Part shown: in pieces, positions 1 through 11,400 of the stretch
How positions within the stretch are numbered: the stretch's first letter is position 1
Layout of the letters: each line of letters begins with the position of its first letter
Origin: Cavenderia fasciculata
Taxonomy: Eukaryota > Evosea > Eumycetozoa > Acytosteliales > Cavenderiaceae
Length of the DNA stretch: 64,000 bases
NCBI RefSeq assembly: GCF_000203815.1
Contig: NW_004457637.1
Location: 62,001 to 126,000, forward strand
Direction of reading: 5' to 3'
The notes under the pieces: generated by a model
What the model was told of the DNA's origin: nothing
The model's database searches: none
The model's input: the letters and a program-made list of their open reading frames with translations, nothing else
Translations under genes and position numbers: made by a program

Positions 1-344
1 ATATCACTTGAAGAGTCTATTAGTGGATTAGCTGAATGACTTAATTGTTGTTGCAAGTGATCTTTTTGATGTTGCTGATGGAACAGCATTTGTTGTTGTT
101 GGTGTTGACCAGAAACAGCAGCTGCATAATTGGCATTGTTGTTGAATGCTGCTTGCACATACTCTGTGGACATGTGGGGTGGATTAAAGAGTGGTGAGTG
201 TTGTTGCTGTGGTGACGATGTACCCCCACAATGGTATGTGTATGGAGACACTGCAGCGGCTGCTGCTGCTGCGGCGGCTGACTGTTGTTGTTGTTGCTGG
301 GTAATAAAATGATTCATTTGTTTGTGTCTGTTGGCTAGATCCAT
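1..344 (-). CDS. N-terminus of a Gln/Ala-rich protein, cut by the window edge
   Basis: An open frame runs leftward from an ATG at 344-342 to the window edge without a stop. The start is well placed because an in-frame TAG lies about 18 bases upstream. The protein begins MDLANRHKQMNHFITQQ, then has a Gln run, an Ala run and a His/Gln-rich stretch with no recognisable domain in about 114 residues. It is followed upstream by an unusually long spacer of over 4 kb. In dictyostelids such spacers and such N-termini are common for developmental regulators, but that is inference. The function is unknown; the domain-bearing part must lie outside this window. Confidence 0.7.
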   Translation of the reverse strand, partial: MDLANRHKQMNHFITQQQQQQSAAAAAAAAAVSPYTYHCGGTSSPQQQHSPLFNPPHMSTEYVQAAFNNNANYAAAVSGQHQQQQMLFHQQHQKDHLQQQLSHSANPLIDSSSD

Positions 345-3300
345 CTTGATGGTGGAAATCTATTATAATTTTAATTTATGAATGGAATGAAATATGTGTG
401 TGTGATGGGTTGGTTGGTTGTTGGTTGGTAGGGTATCAGTAATCAGTGTTGTCAATATATATTGTTTTTTTTAAAAAAGGTGTTGGGTGTTCCTATTACC
501 TTTTTTCTTTGTTGGATAGAGTAGTAGTATATTTGTGTGTTTGTGTGTTTGTATATTGAATAAATAATTATTTAAAATGCAAGTGAGTGGTTGAGTGACC
601 AATTACCAAGCAATCAACCAATAAATATGTCTATACCAGGTTAAAATGATGATGATGATAATACTACTACTGCTGTGGTACGTTTGACAACTACTTTCTT
701 TTTGTTATTAATATTTGAGAGAGTTGATATTTGTTTTTGTTTTTTGAAGGATGTGGATACTGGTCCAGGTAGGTGATCACCTTTTAAAGAGACACCCTAG
801 TTGGTTATTGCTTGCTAGAGGGGGTGAATTTTTTGATTCTTCAAATGGGCTTGCAAGGAATCAAAGAGAGGAGGAGGAGGTTACTTTATCAATAAAAAAA
901 AAGGTCCAAAGTGTCGATTGGAAACGTCGGCAGTCACTGAGGAGGAGCGGGGGTGGGTCAGGTAGGGATTCCCTTAATGGTCGAGCAGGGTGAGGGTGGT
1001 GGGTGGGTGGAGGTTTAAGGTGTTGGATACTCCTAGGTACAAAAAATCTAATTATTATTATTATTATGATAGAATAAAAAATATATAACTATATTAGTAA
1101 GTAAAAAAACCAAGAAGTGGTTTGATTGTGTATCACATGTGTGTATATGTGGAGATGGGTTTTGGTGGAAATAGTGAAAGATGTGTAGGAGGAGGAGGAG
1201 GAATAGGGGGTGATTCAAAGAGAGAGACCAAGTGGATGGATGGGGTTAGGGTTAGGATTGTGAAGATAAATCTCGGTGTGTGACGGTTGCTAACTGTCGT
1301 GTCTGGATACCTTGTCATGTCCCGTCCAATGACAATTGGACAATGGATAAAAAAAACCAAACAAAAAAAAAAAAAAAAAAAAAGTTGGAAAGTTTTTAAA
1401 GTTTCCATTTTTGGAAAAAAAATATCAATAAACCATTTATAATTTTCCCGACGTCGGGATTATTAATAATATGATATAAAATTTTATAAATAAAATAAAA
1501 TATATATTAGTGTATACTGACAGACAATTAATTAATTATATTATTTTTTGAGAAAATATGAATTTCATTTTTGTAGAATAAAAAAAAAAAAAAGGGAAAA
1601 GAAATAAGACCATGTTTCTTGAGAATACTATTTTTGTAAATTTTAATAAAAAAATCTTTTAAAAAAAAAAAAAACAACAATTATAATTTTAGAAGAAGAT
1701 CTTTACAATTGAAAGGTCATTTTTCCCGCGGGTTATTAGTTTTTGTTTGTATGTCAAACCATCGCTTTGACACGATTGGTAAAATTGACCAAAAAAAGGA
1801 AAACACAACAATGACCCTTTTTTTGGTTTGTCCAACCACAATCCAAGTTTCTAGAGACTTTAGACTTTTTGGTGCCGACAATGATGTGTGATGTTGAGCA
1901 ACAAAAAGGTAATTACATTTTTGATTTTTTTTATCCAATGTTGTTCCAATAAGAAAATAATTTAATTAATTATTATTATTTCTGATGGATGGATGGATGG
2001 ATGGCAACAACAACAATTAAATTAATTGGTTTTTAAAAACAACAACAAATATGGCAACTGGGTCACTCTCTCTCGGTACTATCCCTATTATTGCTATATA
2101 TATTTATATATATATTTCCTGTTGTTGTTGTTGTTTCTAGTAGTTTTGATGAAAACGACTTGATGTTATAACACTCACTCCTGTGTGTGTGAAACTGTTG
2201 TTCTATTGTTATGGTTGTTGTTGTTGTTCAAACAATATGAACCATATGGTATATACTAGTCTATAAGGAGTAAGAGGAGGTGAGGGGTGTTGAGAAAGAA
2301 TAAAATAACAACAACAACAATAACAATGGAGATGCGGAATTGAGATTTGGGAAAAGTGAGTGTGAGTGGAGTGTGCGTGTTGACATGGTTGCAAGTTTGC
2401 CATACTATACTTGGATAGTAGGAATGATTATGAATGTATGGGATCATAATAGTGAATGATGTATTTACCGAGCCTGGAAATGCGACAAATAGCTATTTCC
2501 CTTCCAGAGTGGCTAGGAAGAAGAGGAAGAGAAGGAAGGAATATATTTATCGTACTCCACGACAATAATGATAATGAATGAGGGTGTTGTGGTGGTGATA
2601 TTAATAATGGTAAAAGGAAATTATGACAATCTTTTGTTGTATTAATTAATTACATTTTTGTTTAAAAAATGATAATCTTAATTTTTAATTAATGATGATT
2701 ATTATTTTTATTCTATTCGGCAGGCATTATATTTTATTATTATTATTGTTACTAGTGTCTAAATGTATGAATTGATATGATTCAATGGTAATGTCATAAC
2801 AATAGATTTACGGCGGTATTTAAATAATAATAATTATTATTATTATTACTATTATTTCTATTACTCTTTTACCCAGCACCACTACAATCAAATCCAGCCT
2901 TTTTCAAGTAGTGATTGTTTTATTTCATTTTAAAAATAGTAACAACAATAATAAAAGAAAACGAAGTGAAACGATTCGATTCGATCCATGAGACTGATTA
3001 GATGCGGTGGTGGTAGTAGTAGTGGGGGTGTTGAGTGTTGATGCTATAATAATAATAATAATATTTATTATTATTATTATGATCAATCAATCAATACAAT
3101 AAAACAAGAATAATAATAGTGATCACTATTATTATTATTATTATTATTATTTAAAGAGAATCATTGATTCGCATTTACATGATTACACCAATTATATGAA
3201 TTTAAATTAAATAATTATTATCTTTTTTTAAAATTCAATATTCTTGACTAGTTGTATTTCTTCTTGGATTGATTTATGCTGCTGCTGCTAATTGATGTGT

Positions 3301-4694
3301 GTGGATGTGGATGTGTGAGTGTGTGTGTGGAATAAGAATGGTCGTGAACAACATCAAACTCCATACCTTTTTTCCCTCCTGCTACTACTACTCTCTTGTT
3401 ATTGTTGTTGGAAATCATCAATAATAAATTACTATTATTATTACCAGAGACAGAGATAATGAATAAAATATTATGTATTGTAATCATATGATGATGATCT
3501 GAAAGAAAACACAACCATTCATTATTTTTTTAAAATAATATCCAAAGATGTGATCTTGACAAGAAAGCAACCAAGTGGTGGTCGAGGTGGTGGTAGTGAT
3601 TTAAAATCCACTCTCCCTATTTAGGTATATTGTACGACAGGATACATATGTGTTGGTGTATGATGAAGATTTGATTTCACAAATGTGGATACCACAAAAA
3701 ATAATCCAATCGAGATTTGCAACTGGAATGTTGTGTTGTTGGTTGTTGTTGTAAATGTAATAATACAAGAGAGTGTGTGGTGTGAAAGAGATAATTTTAA
3801 ATGTGCTTTTGCGTGTGCGTGCGTGCGTGTGTGTGTGAAGATGTGGATGTGGATGACAAGGGTGGTGGTGGTTATCCTTACTATACCTACAATAATAATT
3901 TGTATAACTACTTGCTAGTTGTACTCTCTCTCTCTCTACCAAGTTTTTTTTTTGTTTCCTCCAAAGGATGGAAAGAAAATCGATGTGTGAACATACCATG
4001 GTCGATGTAATATATATATATATATATTACATTACATCTATACGTATAGATGTTGTGAAGAATGATGAATGGTGTTCAAAACTGTCCGATACGATATCAA
4101 CCATACCATTAACTTGACAAATAGATTTAATCTATATTAACAGATGTGTTACTTACTTACTCGCTTACACCTATCCATCTGACTGCCAACTGGGGGTTGA
4201 CATTACATTCAACCATTTGAAGTGTATGAGTATGGATAGTGTTAACCATATGGAATTATTAATTTGAATGTTATAACCATACATTCATTCCTCTCTTGCA
4301 AGAGAAAGAGACAGAGAGAGTAGTTCATATGTCAACCAATCTACCTTGTTGTTGTTGTTGTAATACTCGTTCTTGTCAAAGTCATCAACTAACTGTATAA
4401 CTATAGTCAATGCTTACACGACACACATGTAAGCTCATCTCTAGAATAGAGAGGTTCTTTTCTTGAATTTGGATATATACATTGCATGCATGTTTAGTTG
4501 GTTGTATATATATATATATATACATATAAATATATGATGAGTGAACAAACAAATGGCATCACCTCAAGTGGAACTAGAGGGGCATTTGCTTGCAAACGCA
4601 TTTTAGATTTATTTATTACAAAGGGGGGAGGTATATTTATTTATTTTGGGTTTTGATTGTATTAAGACATAATATAACATATATTTATAATAAT
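345..4694. other. Long intergenic spacer with no supported gene
   Basis: About 4.3 kb of AT-rich DNA with microsatellites: GTGT-rich tracts near 390-560, ATT arrays near 3060-3150, TGGA repeats near 1984-2004 and GT/GC repeats near 3810-3840. Open frames here are short, low in complexity and unsupported by splice sites or homology. Notable spots are a 12-bp palindrome around 1449-1460, nested hairpins at about 1700-1900 and two adjacent perfect palindromes at 4005-4053. The left part is presumably the promoter of the gene at 1-344. Confidence 0.6.
4005..4053. repeat. Two adjacent perfect palindromes
   Basis: Bases 4005-4032 read ATGTAA, then 16 bases of alternating TA, then TTACAT: a 28-base perfect palindrome. 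Bases 4034-4053 (acatctatacgtatagatgt) form a second, 20-base perfect palindrome one base later. Each could extrude as a cruciform or fold in RNA. No gene overlaps them. Confidence 0.85.
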
Positions 4695-5426
4695 TTAGTT
4701 TTGGTCATTGTGGTGAGAGAAGTAGTCGTTACCACCTCCACCAGAGACTGAGGAGCTGACACCTGGGTCGTTGGTTGGGGTGTATGCAGCTTGTGAGGAT
4801 TGTGGACCAGAAGCGCTGTTGAATCTACGGAAAGAGTCTGAGGTTTGACCAGCTACAAATAATGGTAATAAAAGTAATTCATTAATTAGTAACTGATAAA
4901 GTATTACATATATATTACAATTTGATTGTGTGTTACTTACATGGAGCTTGCTTGCCAATGTCGGTGGTTGGGACGTATGGAGCAGTGGCAGATTGTGGAC
5001 CAGAAGCAGCGGTACCTGGACGTCTGTAACCTTCACCAGAGTTACCTGATGGGGCAGCTTTTCCTGGGTCAAGCTATTTTCATTATAAAAATGATTAATA
5101 TTATTAATATTCATATTCACACAGAATCTAAATGATTGATAAATCATTTTATAATATGTGTACATACCTTTGGGGAGTAGGTTGAGGTGGAGGATGCTGG
5201 ACCGGCTAATGTTCTTCTCACTAATAAAAGAATGGTGGTTGGTCGTTAGTCATTCATTCATTCATCTTAACAATCCCATTATTATTTAATTTTATCTTGC
5301 AACAAAGTCACAACTTCAACCTTTCCTCATGACTTATATGTTGTTGAAGACAACAATATATAGTCTCTTAATCTTATCCAATTATTATTATTATTCTATT
5401 CTTTTTTTTTTTTTGTTTTACTTACT
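4695..5426 (-). CDS. Small repeat protein, three coding exons, start codon split by an intron
   Basis: Coding exons at 5168-5220, 4941-5073 and 4695-4852 join in phase to about 114 residues ending NDYFSHHNDQN. The first coding exon begins with TG and has no in-frame ATG. The only upstream donor in reach (AAAAA|GTAAGT, intron 5221-5425) leaves an A at 5426, making A|TG the start codon and giving MRRTLAGPASSTSTYSPK. Each coding exon carries one copy of a loose repeat: a basic start (RR), a Gly-Pro-Gln/Ser core (ASGPQS in copies 2 and 3), then Tyr-x-Pro and Asp-x-Gly. Codons end mostly in C or are favoured ones, unlike the AT-rich surroundings, which suggests high expression. No signal peptide or membrane segment is seen. 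I do not recognise the family. The protein is probably disordered. Confidence 0.7.
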
Positions 5427-6500
5427 TTTTAATAGTATAGATAATAAATAGATATATTTGAAAGTATGATGTATGAGAATGAAGTTTTAATCACCTCTGC
5501 TGAGAGGAGTGAGTTGGTTAGGTTGAAAAAATTGTGTTCAAAATTGTTTGAAAAAAAATTGTTTGAAGAGAATGGGTGGCCAACCTCTATTAAAATGGGT
5601 ATGAGCCCATTTTTTCAGCTAATTTGGACACCAAACTATTTTATACACCAAACCGCTCTGCCACACTAATAAGTTTAAAATTTATATGAATTTGCTCCAG
5701 TCAGATGATAGGTCTTTGGAAAATAAATAATATTCTCTCTCTCTGGCGTTGAGATACCTTATGTAGGATTCTTACTTGTCGGTTAGGGGGTTCTGATTAA
5801 TCATCGTCGTGATACATGCACGCATAATTTAATGCCACGCGACAATCGATTTCATTGTTTATTATAAATACAATAATAAATATCTTTGAGACTGCCCCGC
5901 CTACAGGATTAAAATAATTGGAGACCACCCATCCATCTATCCATCCATTTAATATTACATTACTTTTATTTTCTATTCTATTATTATTATTCTATAGAAT
6001 ATAAAAATATATTTAAAATTGTTATTTATTCCGTGTCGTGAAGATTGAGATTAAGTTTGTCGTTATTATTATTATTAGTAACCCCCAACATACCCATCCC
6101 ATCAATCCACTCCGGAGAGTAAAGAAGTATCATGTTCTCTTCGGTTTTTTATTTAATTTTTTTGAATTTTTTTTTTTTTGGGTTGGAGAAAGAAAACTGC
6201 TCACACAAAATATGTCAGCTGTTGTAAATCCATTTCAATTATAATTTACTTTAGCGTGAAAAAAGAAAGAAAGAAAGAAAGAAAGAAAGAAATACTTTAG
6301 TTAGTTTAGTTAGTTAGTTTAGTTGTTTTGTTTGTCCACAGTCCTTAGAAGAAAGAAGAAGAACAAACATCTATCTATATCTTTACTACTACTACGATTT
6401 CACATTAAGATAAGAAAAGACTTTATACACTTCTACTACTACATTTACATTTAATTAAATATCTATCTCAGTCTTTGAGAATCATTTCGTTTATAATAAG
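5427..6500. other. Spacer between divergent genes
   Basis: This is the shared upstream region of the small repeat protein (-) and the Mei2-like gene (+). It contains a hairpin with an 8-bp stem (AAAATGGG/CCCATTTT) around 5594-5615, a GAAA microsatellite at about 6263-6291, and TTAG repeats at about 6297-6325 close to the Mei2-like start. A 67-codon open frame at 5466-5669 has no family features and is not called. Confidence 0.5.
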
Positions 6501-9324
6501 ATGATGAATAATAATAATAATAATAATAACAGTCCAAATAATAATAATCTTAATAGTCCTATTAATAATAATAATACATTATCAAATAGTCCAAACAATA
6601 ACAATACTAATAATGTCAACAACAGTCCAAACAACAATAACAATAACTTTTTACAAGGTGGAGGAGGTATGAATAGTTTAAGTTCAATGATGATGCCCAA
6701 CAGCAACAATATGAATAGTAATTTGAATGGCGGCATCGGAGGAGGAGGAGGCATGGGAGGATATTCCTCCAACGCCAATACCAATATGATGGGTAATTAT
6801 AACATGAACATGAACATGAATCAAATGAATAGTAATTTGAATGGCGGCGTAGGCAGCGGCATGATGGGAGGAGCAGCAGTAGGATTAGGTCTAGGAAACT
6901 TTAACAACATGAACAATAACATGAATAATAACATGAACAACAATATGAATAATAATATGAATAATAACATGAATAATAATATGAATAATAATAATAATAG
7001 TAACAACAATAATAATAGACGTAATAATAATAACAATAATGGAGGACCAAAAGTTGAAGGACCAGTATTGTACAAAGATGCAAATGGTATGTAATACTAA
7101 TTTCAAAAATCATCTGATCTATTTTTTTTTTTTTCTTTATTTCTTTCTTTCTTTTCTATTCTCTATTTCTATTCAATATTATTGCAATGTTGTGCGAGCG
7201 AGCAAGCGAGTGTGCCCTACCACTTGTCAACAACAAGCCCCCACACATTAGGATGATAATGAGGATATATGATCCAACGCAACAAATACCCTACCTTTTT
7301 TTTTTAAACACCCTTTTGTCCATCTGTCATGTGATTTTGATTTGATTTGAAGTTGATCAACTAACCATTTAATTAATTACCTCTATATATATTTATTTAT
7401 CACATGATTTTAATATTTCTATCCAAAAATTCATGAATTGATTTAAACATAAAACAACCTTTGATCTTTCTCTCTCTCTCTTTTTTTAAATAATCACAAC
7501 AGGTAAAGTAGTAGGAGAAAAAGAAAAACCAGGTCGTACCTTGTTTGTTAGAAACATTGCCTACAATGTAAAGGAAGATGAAATTGTTGCCATGTTTTCC
7601 AAATACGGTGAAATCAGAAAGAAATTCTCTGCCATTGAGAATAGAGGTATTTCTTTTATTACTTTTGTAAGTTACAAACAAAACAAAATACTTTTAAACA
7701 AAAGAAAGAAAGGAATCAAAATATTTATTTATTTATTTATTTTATTAGTATGATATTAGAGAAGCAGAGGCAGCCAAAAATGATGTCCAAGGTATTATTT
7801 TACAAGGTAGATCCGTAAGTATATCATAACAATTTATATAATATTATTGTTAATAATATTTTATACAAATGATTAATTTTCTTTTCTTTTTTATTTCTTT
7901 TTCTAGATTGATGTTCATTTTTCAATTCCAAAGAATCAAAGTGATGAGAGTGCATTTTCAGGTTATATTTTAGTAAAGAATAATACTATTCCTATGAATG
8001 AGTTGAGAACTTTCTTTAGTACCTATGGTGATTTAAAGGATGTAACTGAATACAAGAATGGACAACTGTAAGTAAAAAAAAACAAAAACAAAACAAATAT
8101 CAAATCAAAATATTAATTTAATTTGATTTATTTTATTATTTATTATTTTTAGATTGGTTGAGTTTTATGATACTAGAGCATGTGACAAGGCAATGAAGGA
8201 AGCACATGGACAAGAATTAGCAGGCCAATCTCTTGATCTTGGTAGTTGGGCACCAAAGGAAACTCCAACCATTATTGATGCATCTGATGGAATGATAAAG
8301 GAACATAGAGGTGGTCGTGGTGGAGGTCGTAACAATAACAACAACAATAACAATAATAACAATAATAATAACAACAATAATAATAATAGAGGTGGAAGTG
8401 GACCAATGAGAAATAATTATCAATCAGATCGTAACCAAGAATATAAAAATAATTCAAGAAGAGGTGGTGGAGATGACAGTAAGTATACATATATATAGTA
8501 AATACAATTTTTTATTTAACAAACTAACCATTTTTTTTTTATTAGGATATAATAACAACAATAATAATAATAATAATAATAGTAACCAAAATTTCAACAA
8601 TAATCAAAACTTTAACCAAAACAACTTTGGATCTGGTGGATTTAATAGTGGATACAATAACAATAACATGAACAACAACAACTACAACAATAACAATATG
8701 AACCAAAACTATAACAACAATTACAACAATATGAATAATGGTGGTTTAGGTATGAATTCTGGAGGAGCCATGATGGGTAATGCTGGTGGTATGTTGAATA
8801 TGATGAGCAATGGTGTCGGATTTGGAGGAGCAGGTGGATTCATGGGAGGAGGTGATATGAGCCAATTCGGAGCATCAAACAATAACATGAATATGAACAT
8901 GATGAACAACAACTCAAATTTCAATGCCGGTGGTAGTGGTGCCAACTCAATGATGAATAGTTTGTCCATGAACAATATGATGGGAGGTAACAATAACTCC
9001 AATTTGAACATGAACCGAAACACAATAGGAGGTGGTGCAGCATTACCTAGTGTAGGAGGAGGAGTAGGAGTAGGTGTAGGTGTAGGAGGAGGTTTCCCCG
9101 ATCAATTCAACAGTGGTAGCGGTGTAGGAGGAGGAGGAAATGACGGCTTCCCAGTAAACGATGAAGCCAACAAGCAAGAATTGTTGGCAAAGATTAGCAG
9201 ACTTGCTCAAACTCTCAAAGTACCACCTTTCAACAATAACTGGAGTAATCAAAACAATAATACTAACAACAATAACAATAACAATAATAATAATTCCACC
9301 TCTCCCTATCAACCAACTGTTTGA
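6501..9324 (+). CDS. Mei2-like RNA-binding protein with two RRMs in Asn-rich flanks
   Basis: Six exons join in phase: 6501-7086, 7503-7666, 7749-7814, 7907-8067, 8153-8478 and 8546-9324, giving about 693 residues. After a ~195-residue Asn/Gly/Met N-terminus comes RRM1 (GRTLFVRNIAYNVKEDEI, then GISFITFYDIREAEAAKNDV) and directly after it RRM2 (SGYILVKNNTIPMNELRTFF, then LVEFYDTRACDKAMKEAHG). The spacing, the linker IDVHFSIPKNQ and the FYD(T/I)R wording match the first two RRMs of Mei2/AML proteins, which bind RNA in meiosis and development. The RNP in RRM1 is split by introns. An RGG-like GGRGGGR segment and a long Asn/Gly/Met tail follow. The third, C-terminal RRM that defines classical Mei2 function is absent. 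The first ATG of the tandem pair at 6501 is chosen. Confidence 0.88.
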
Positions 9325-9884
9325 GTCGAGCCAGTCAACCAACCAATCAAACAAACACATACATACCTTATCCACTCACCTTACACTCGCCAGCGATTAA
9401 GTACGATGATCTTCAATTAATGAATGAATGAATATATCTATAATTGAGATTGTTTTTATTTATTCAATTTATTTTGTAAATAATATTAATATTTCCAACA
9501 ACCAAAAACAAAAAACAAAAATAAACCTAAACCTTTAAACAATTTAATACGATATTTTACAATCGACTTTGATTCTACAGAATTCCACAGTGTTCCCAAC
9601 TTTCGAAAAATGGAATATTTAAATTTCTCGAGACAGGGCAAAGAAGGAAGCGACGGTTGGAAAAAAAAGCTCGATTGAAAATTCTCAGTCTCAGAGACGA
9701 GCAATCAATCGATCCACCCTCCTCACCTCAATTTTAAGCACACTATGTGTTTATAAAAGTCAGTTTTAATCAATCACCCTTAATTACCACCACCCTTCTT
9801 TAACTTTAAAGTTATTTATATATTCTATAATATTATAGAATCATCAAGAGATTTAGTTAGTTTAGCTAGAAACACCTCCTCGCG
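9325..9884. other. Spacer between Mei2-like and PAP2-like genes
   Basis: About 560 bases holding the 3' flank of the Mei2-like gene and the promoter of the next gene. A 7-bp inverted repeat (TCAATTA/TAATTGA) flanks a GAAT repeat near 9412-9448 and may form a 3'-end hairpin. Nothing coding is supported. Confidence 0.5.
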
Positions 9885-11266
9885 ATGATGATGATGAAAA
9901 GTGTAATACTATTACTTCTTTTAATCAGTTTATTGGCTGTATCACAAGTATCAGCTATGAATACAGTCAATTGTACCAATGTAAATGGAGACAACTTTTT
10001 CAACAAGTGTATGATGAACAATGAGAATGTACTACCATTGATGGCAAACTTTATCATGCAGTTTGTCAATCCACGTACCGTTGCCTACACTGTCACCAGC
10101 TTGTTGTTGATTCTACCAGCAATGTTTTTGGTCGGTGCCTCTCCATCGGTCTATCCAGCACTCAAGAACAAGTATGTATCGATGCGTATCACCATCGTAC
10201 ACATGCTTCATCGTGCTGCCTATCCATTGGTACTTGGTGTTGGTCTCTATGCAATCTTTCGTCAACGTCGTCCATGTGAATGTAATGGTGTTCATGTTGG
10301 TAGTTATTATGGTAGTATGTATCAATCAACACAAACATTGAAATGAATGAGATTTCATTCAAACTTTTTATTCTAGTAGTTTGATTAACATATATATATC
10401 TTTTCTATTTCTATTTTCAATTTCTTAGTGCCATCTGGTGATGCCATGGCAGGAGGTATTTTAGGTGCCTTTTTAATTGATTCTGCACCATTTTATCCAC
10501 TCTTTGCTAGAGTTGCAGGTGTCTTGTTGATGGCTTGCGTTTGTTTTGAACGTACCATCTTGGGTTTCCATACTGTTGGTCAAGTCCTCACTGGTACATC
10601 TATTGGTTTCTTCCTTCATTTCTATTCAACTCGTGTTCCACAATGGGTACTCATCATTGATATCATTGCTCAATGGGTTCTTTCAATCCTTGCTTTACAA
10701 TTGGATAAGGATTTAGTTTATGCTTCAAATGATCCAAGTATGAAAAGAAAAAGGAAGAAATAAGAAGGAATGATTATTGATTATTAATAATCTTTCTTTA
10801 TTTACTATTATTATTTAGATAATTTATGGGTATGGTTTGTTTGGGGTTTATCATTCCAAATTTTAGTGTTGTTCCATTTATTCAGACTTGGAAAGAATCC
10901 ATTGACTGGATGGAGTATTCTTAAAAAGAGTTACAATGCCATGTCAAAACCAGATTTAAATATTCAAGCAGAAGCTCATGATCAATTATTATCATTCTCT
11001 ATTAGTCCAGTATGTTATATCACAATCAAAATGAGTAGAGTAGGTAGATACAGTTTTATTAATTAATTGTTTTTTATTTGTAGACAAGTGACGATGAAGA
11101 ATCAAGAGAAAGATTAAATAGAAGAATTGTTATGGATTCTGACATTGTTTTCACAGTAATTGCATTTATTCCATTCTTGGCAGTTAACTTTATCTCTTAT
11201 TGTATGCAAAATTGGAATTGGATGGTTAGAACCAGTTCCTCTGCCAATGGAGGTACTCACATGTAA
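9885..11266 (+). CDS. PAP2-fold multispan membrane protein, atypical active site
   Basis: Exons 9885-10314, 10429-10737, 10819-11009 and 11084-11266 join in phase to about 370 residues. A signal-like hydrophobic N-terminus (SVILLLLLISLLAVSQVSA) is followed by several hydrophobic spans. The order of motifs is that of the phosphatidic acid phosphatase type 2 superfamily: YAIFRQRRP for the first motif, PSGDAMAGG for the second and RTILGFHTVGQVLTG for the third. The family acts on lipid phosphates or dolichyl/polyprenyl diphosphates at the ER or other membranes. The usual Lys of the first motif and the His of PSGH are replaced (Tyr and Asp here), while the third-motif Arg and His remain. Activity is thus doubtful. 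The last exon gives a cytosolic acidic/basic segment and a final span. It converges on MSH5 with a 134-base gap. Confidence 0.78.
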
Positions 11267-11400
11267 TATAATTACACAACTTTAAAAATTCTTCTTCCCT
11301 CTTCTTCCTCTTTCTTTTTATTGTTTAAAGAAATATATATTACAAAATAAATTAAAATTAAAATTTACGGCATTATAAATGAATGATTTATTTATTGTTT

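Noticed and set aside
751-993. 80-codon plus-strand frame in the first spacer
   Set aside because: Lys/Arg/Gly-rich translation of purine-rich DNA; no supporting signal.
1247-1258. Two copies of the TTAGGG-like unit (ggttagggttagg) and one GGTTAGGG near 54681
   Set aside because: Too few copies to be an interstitial telomere; expected by chance in repeat-rich spacers, and the telomere repeat of this organism is unknown.
6491-7113. Several Leu/Ile-rich minus-strand frames opposite Asn-coding repeats
   Set aside because: Antisense reading of AAT/AAC arrays always gives Leu/Ile/Tyr runs; no gene features.
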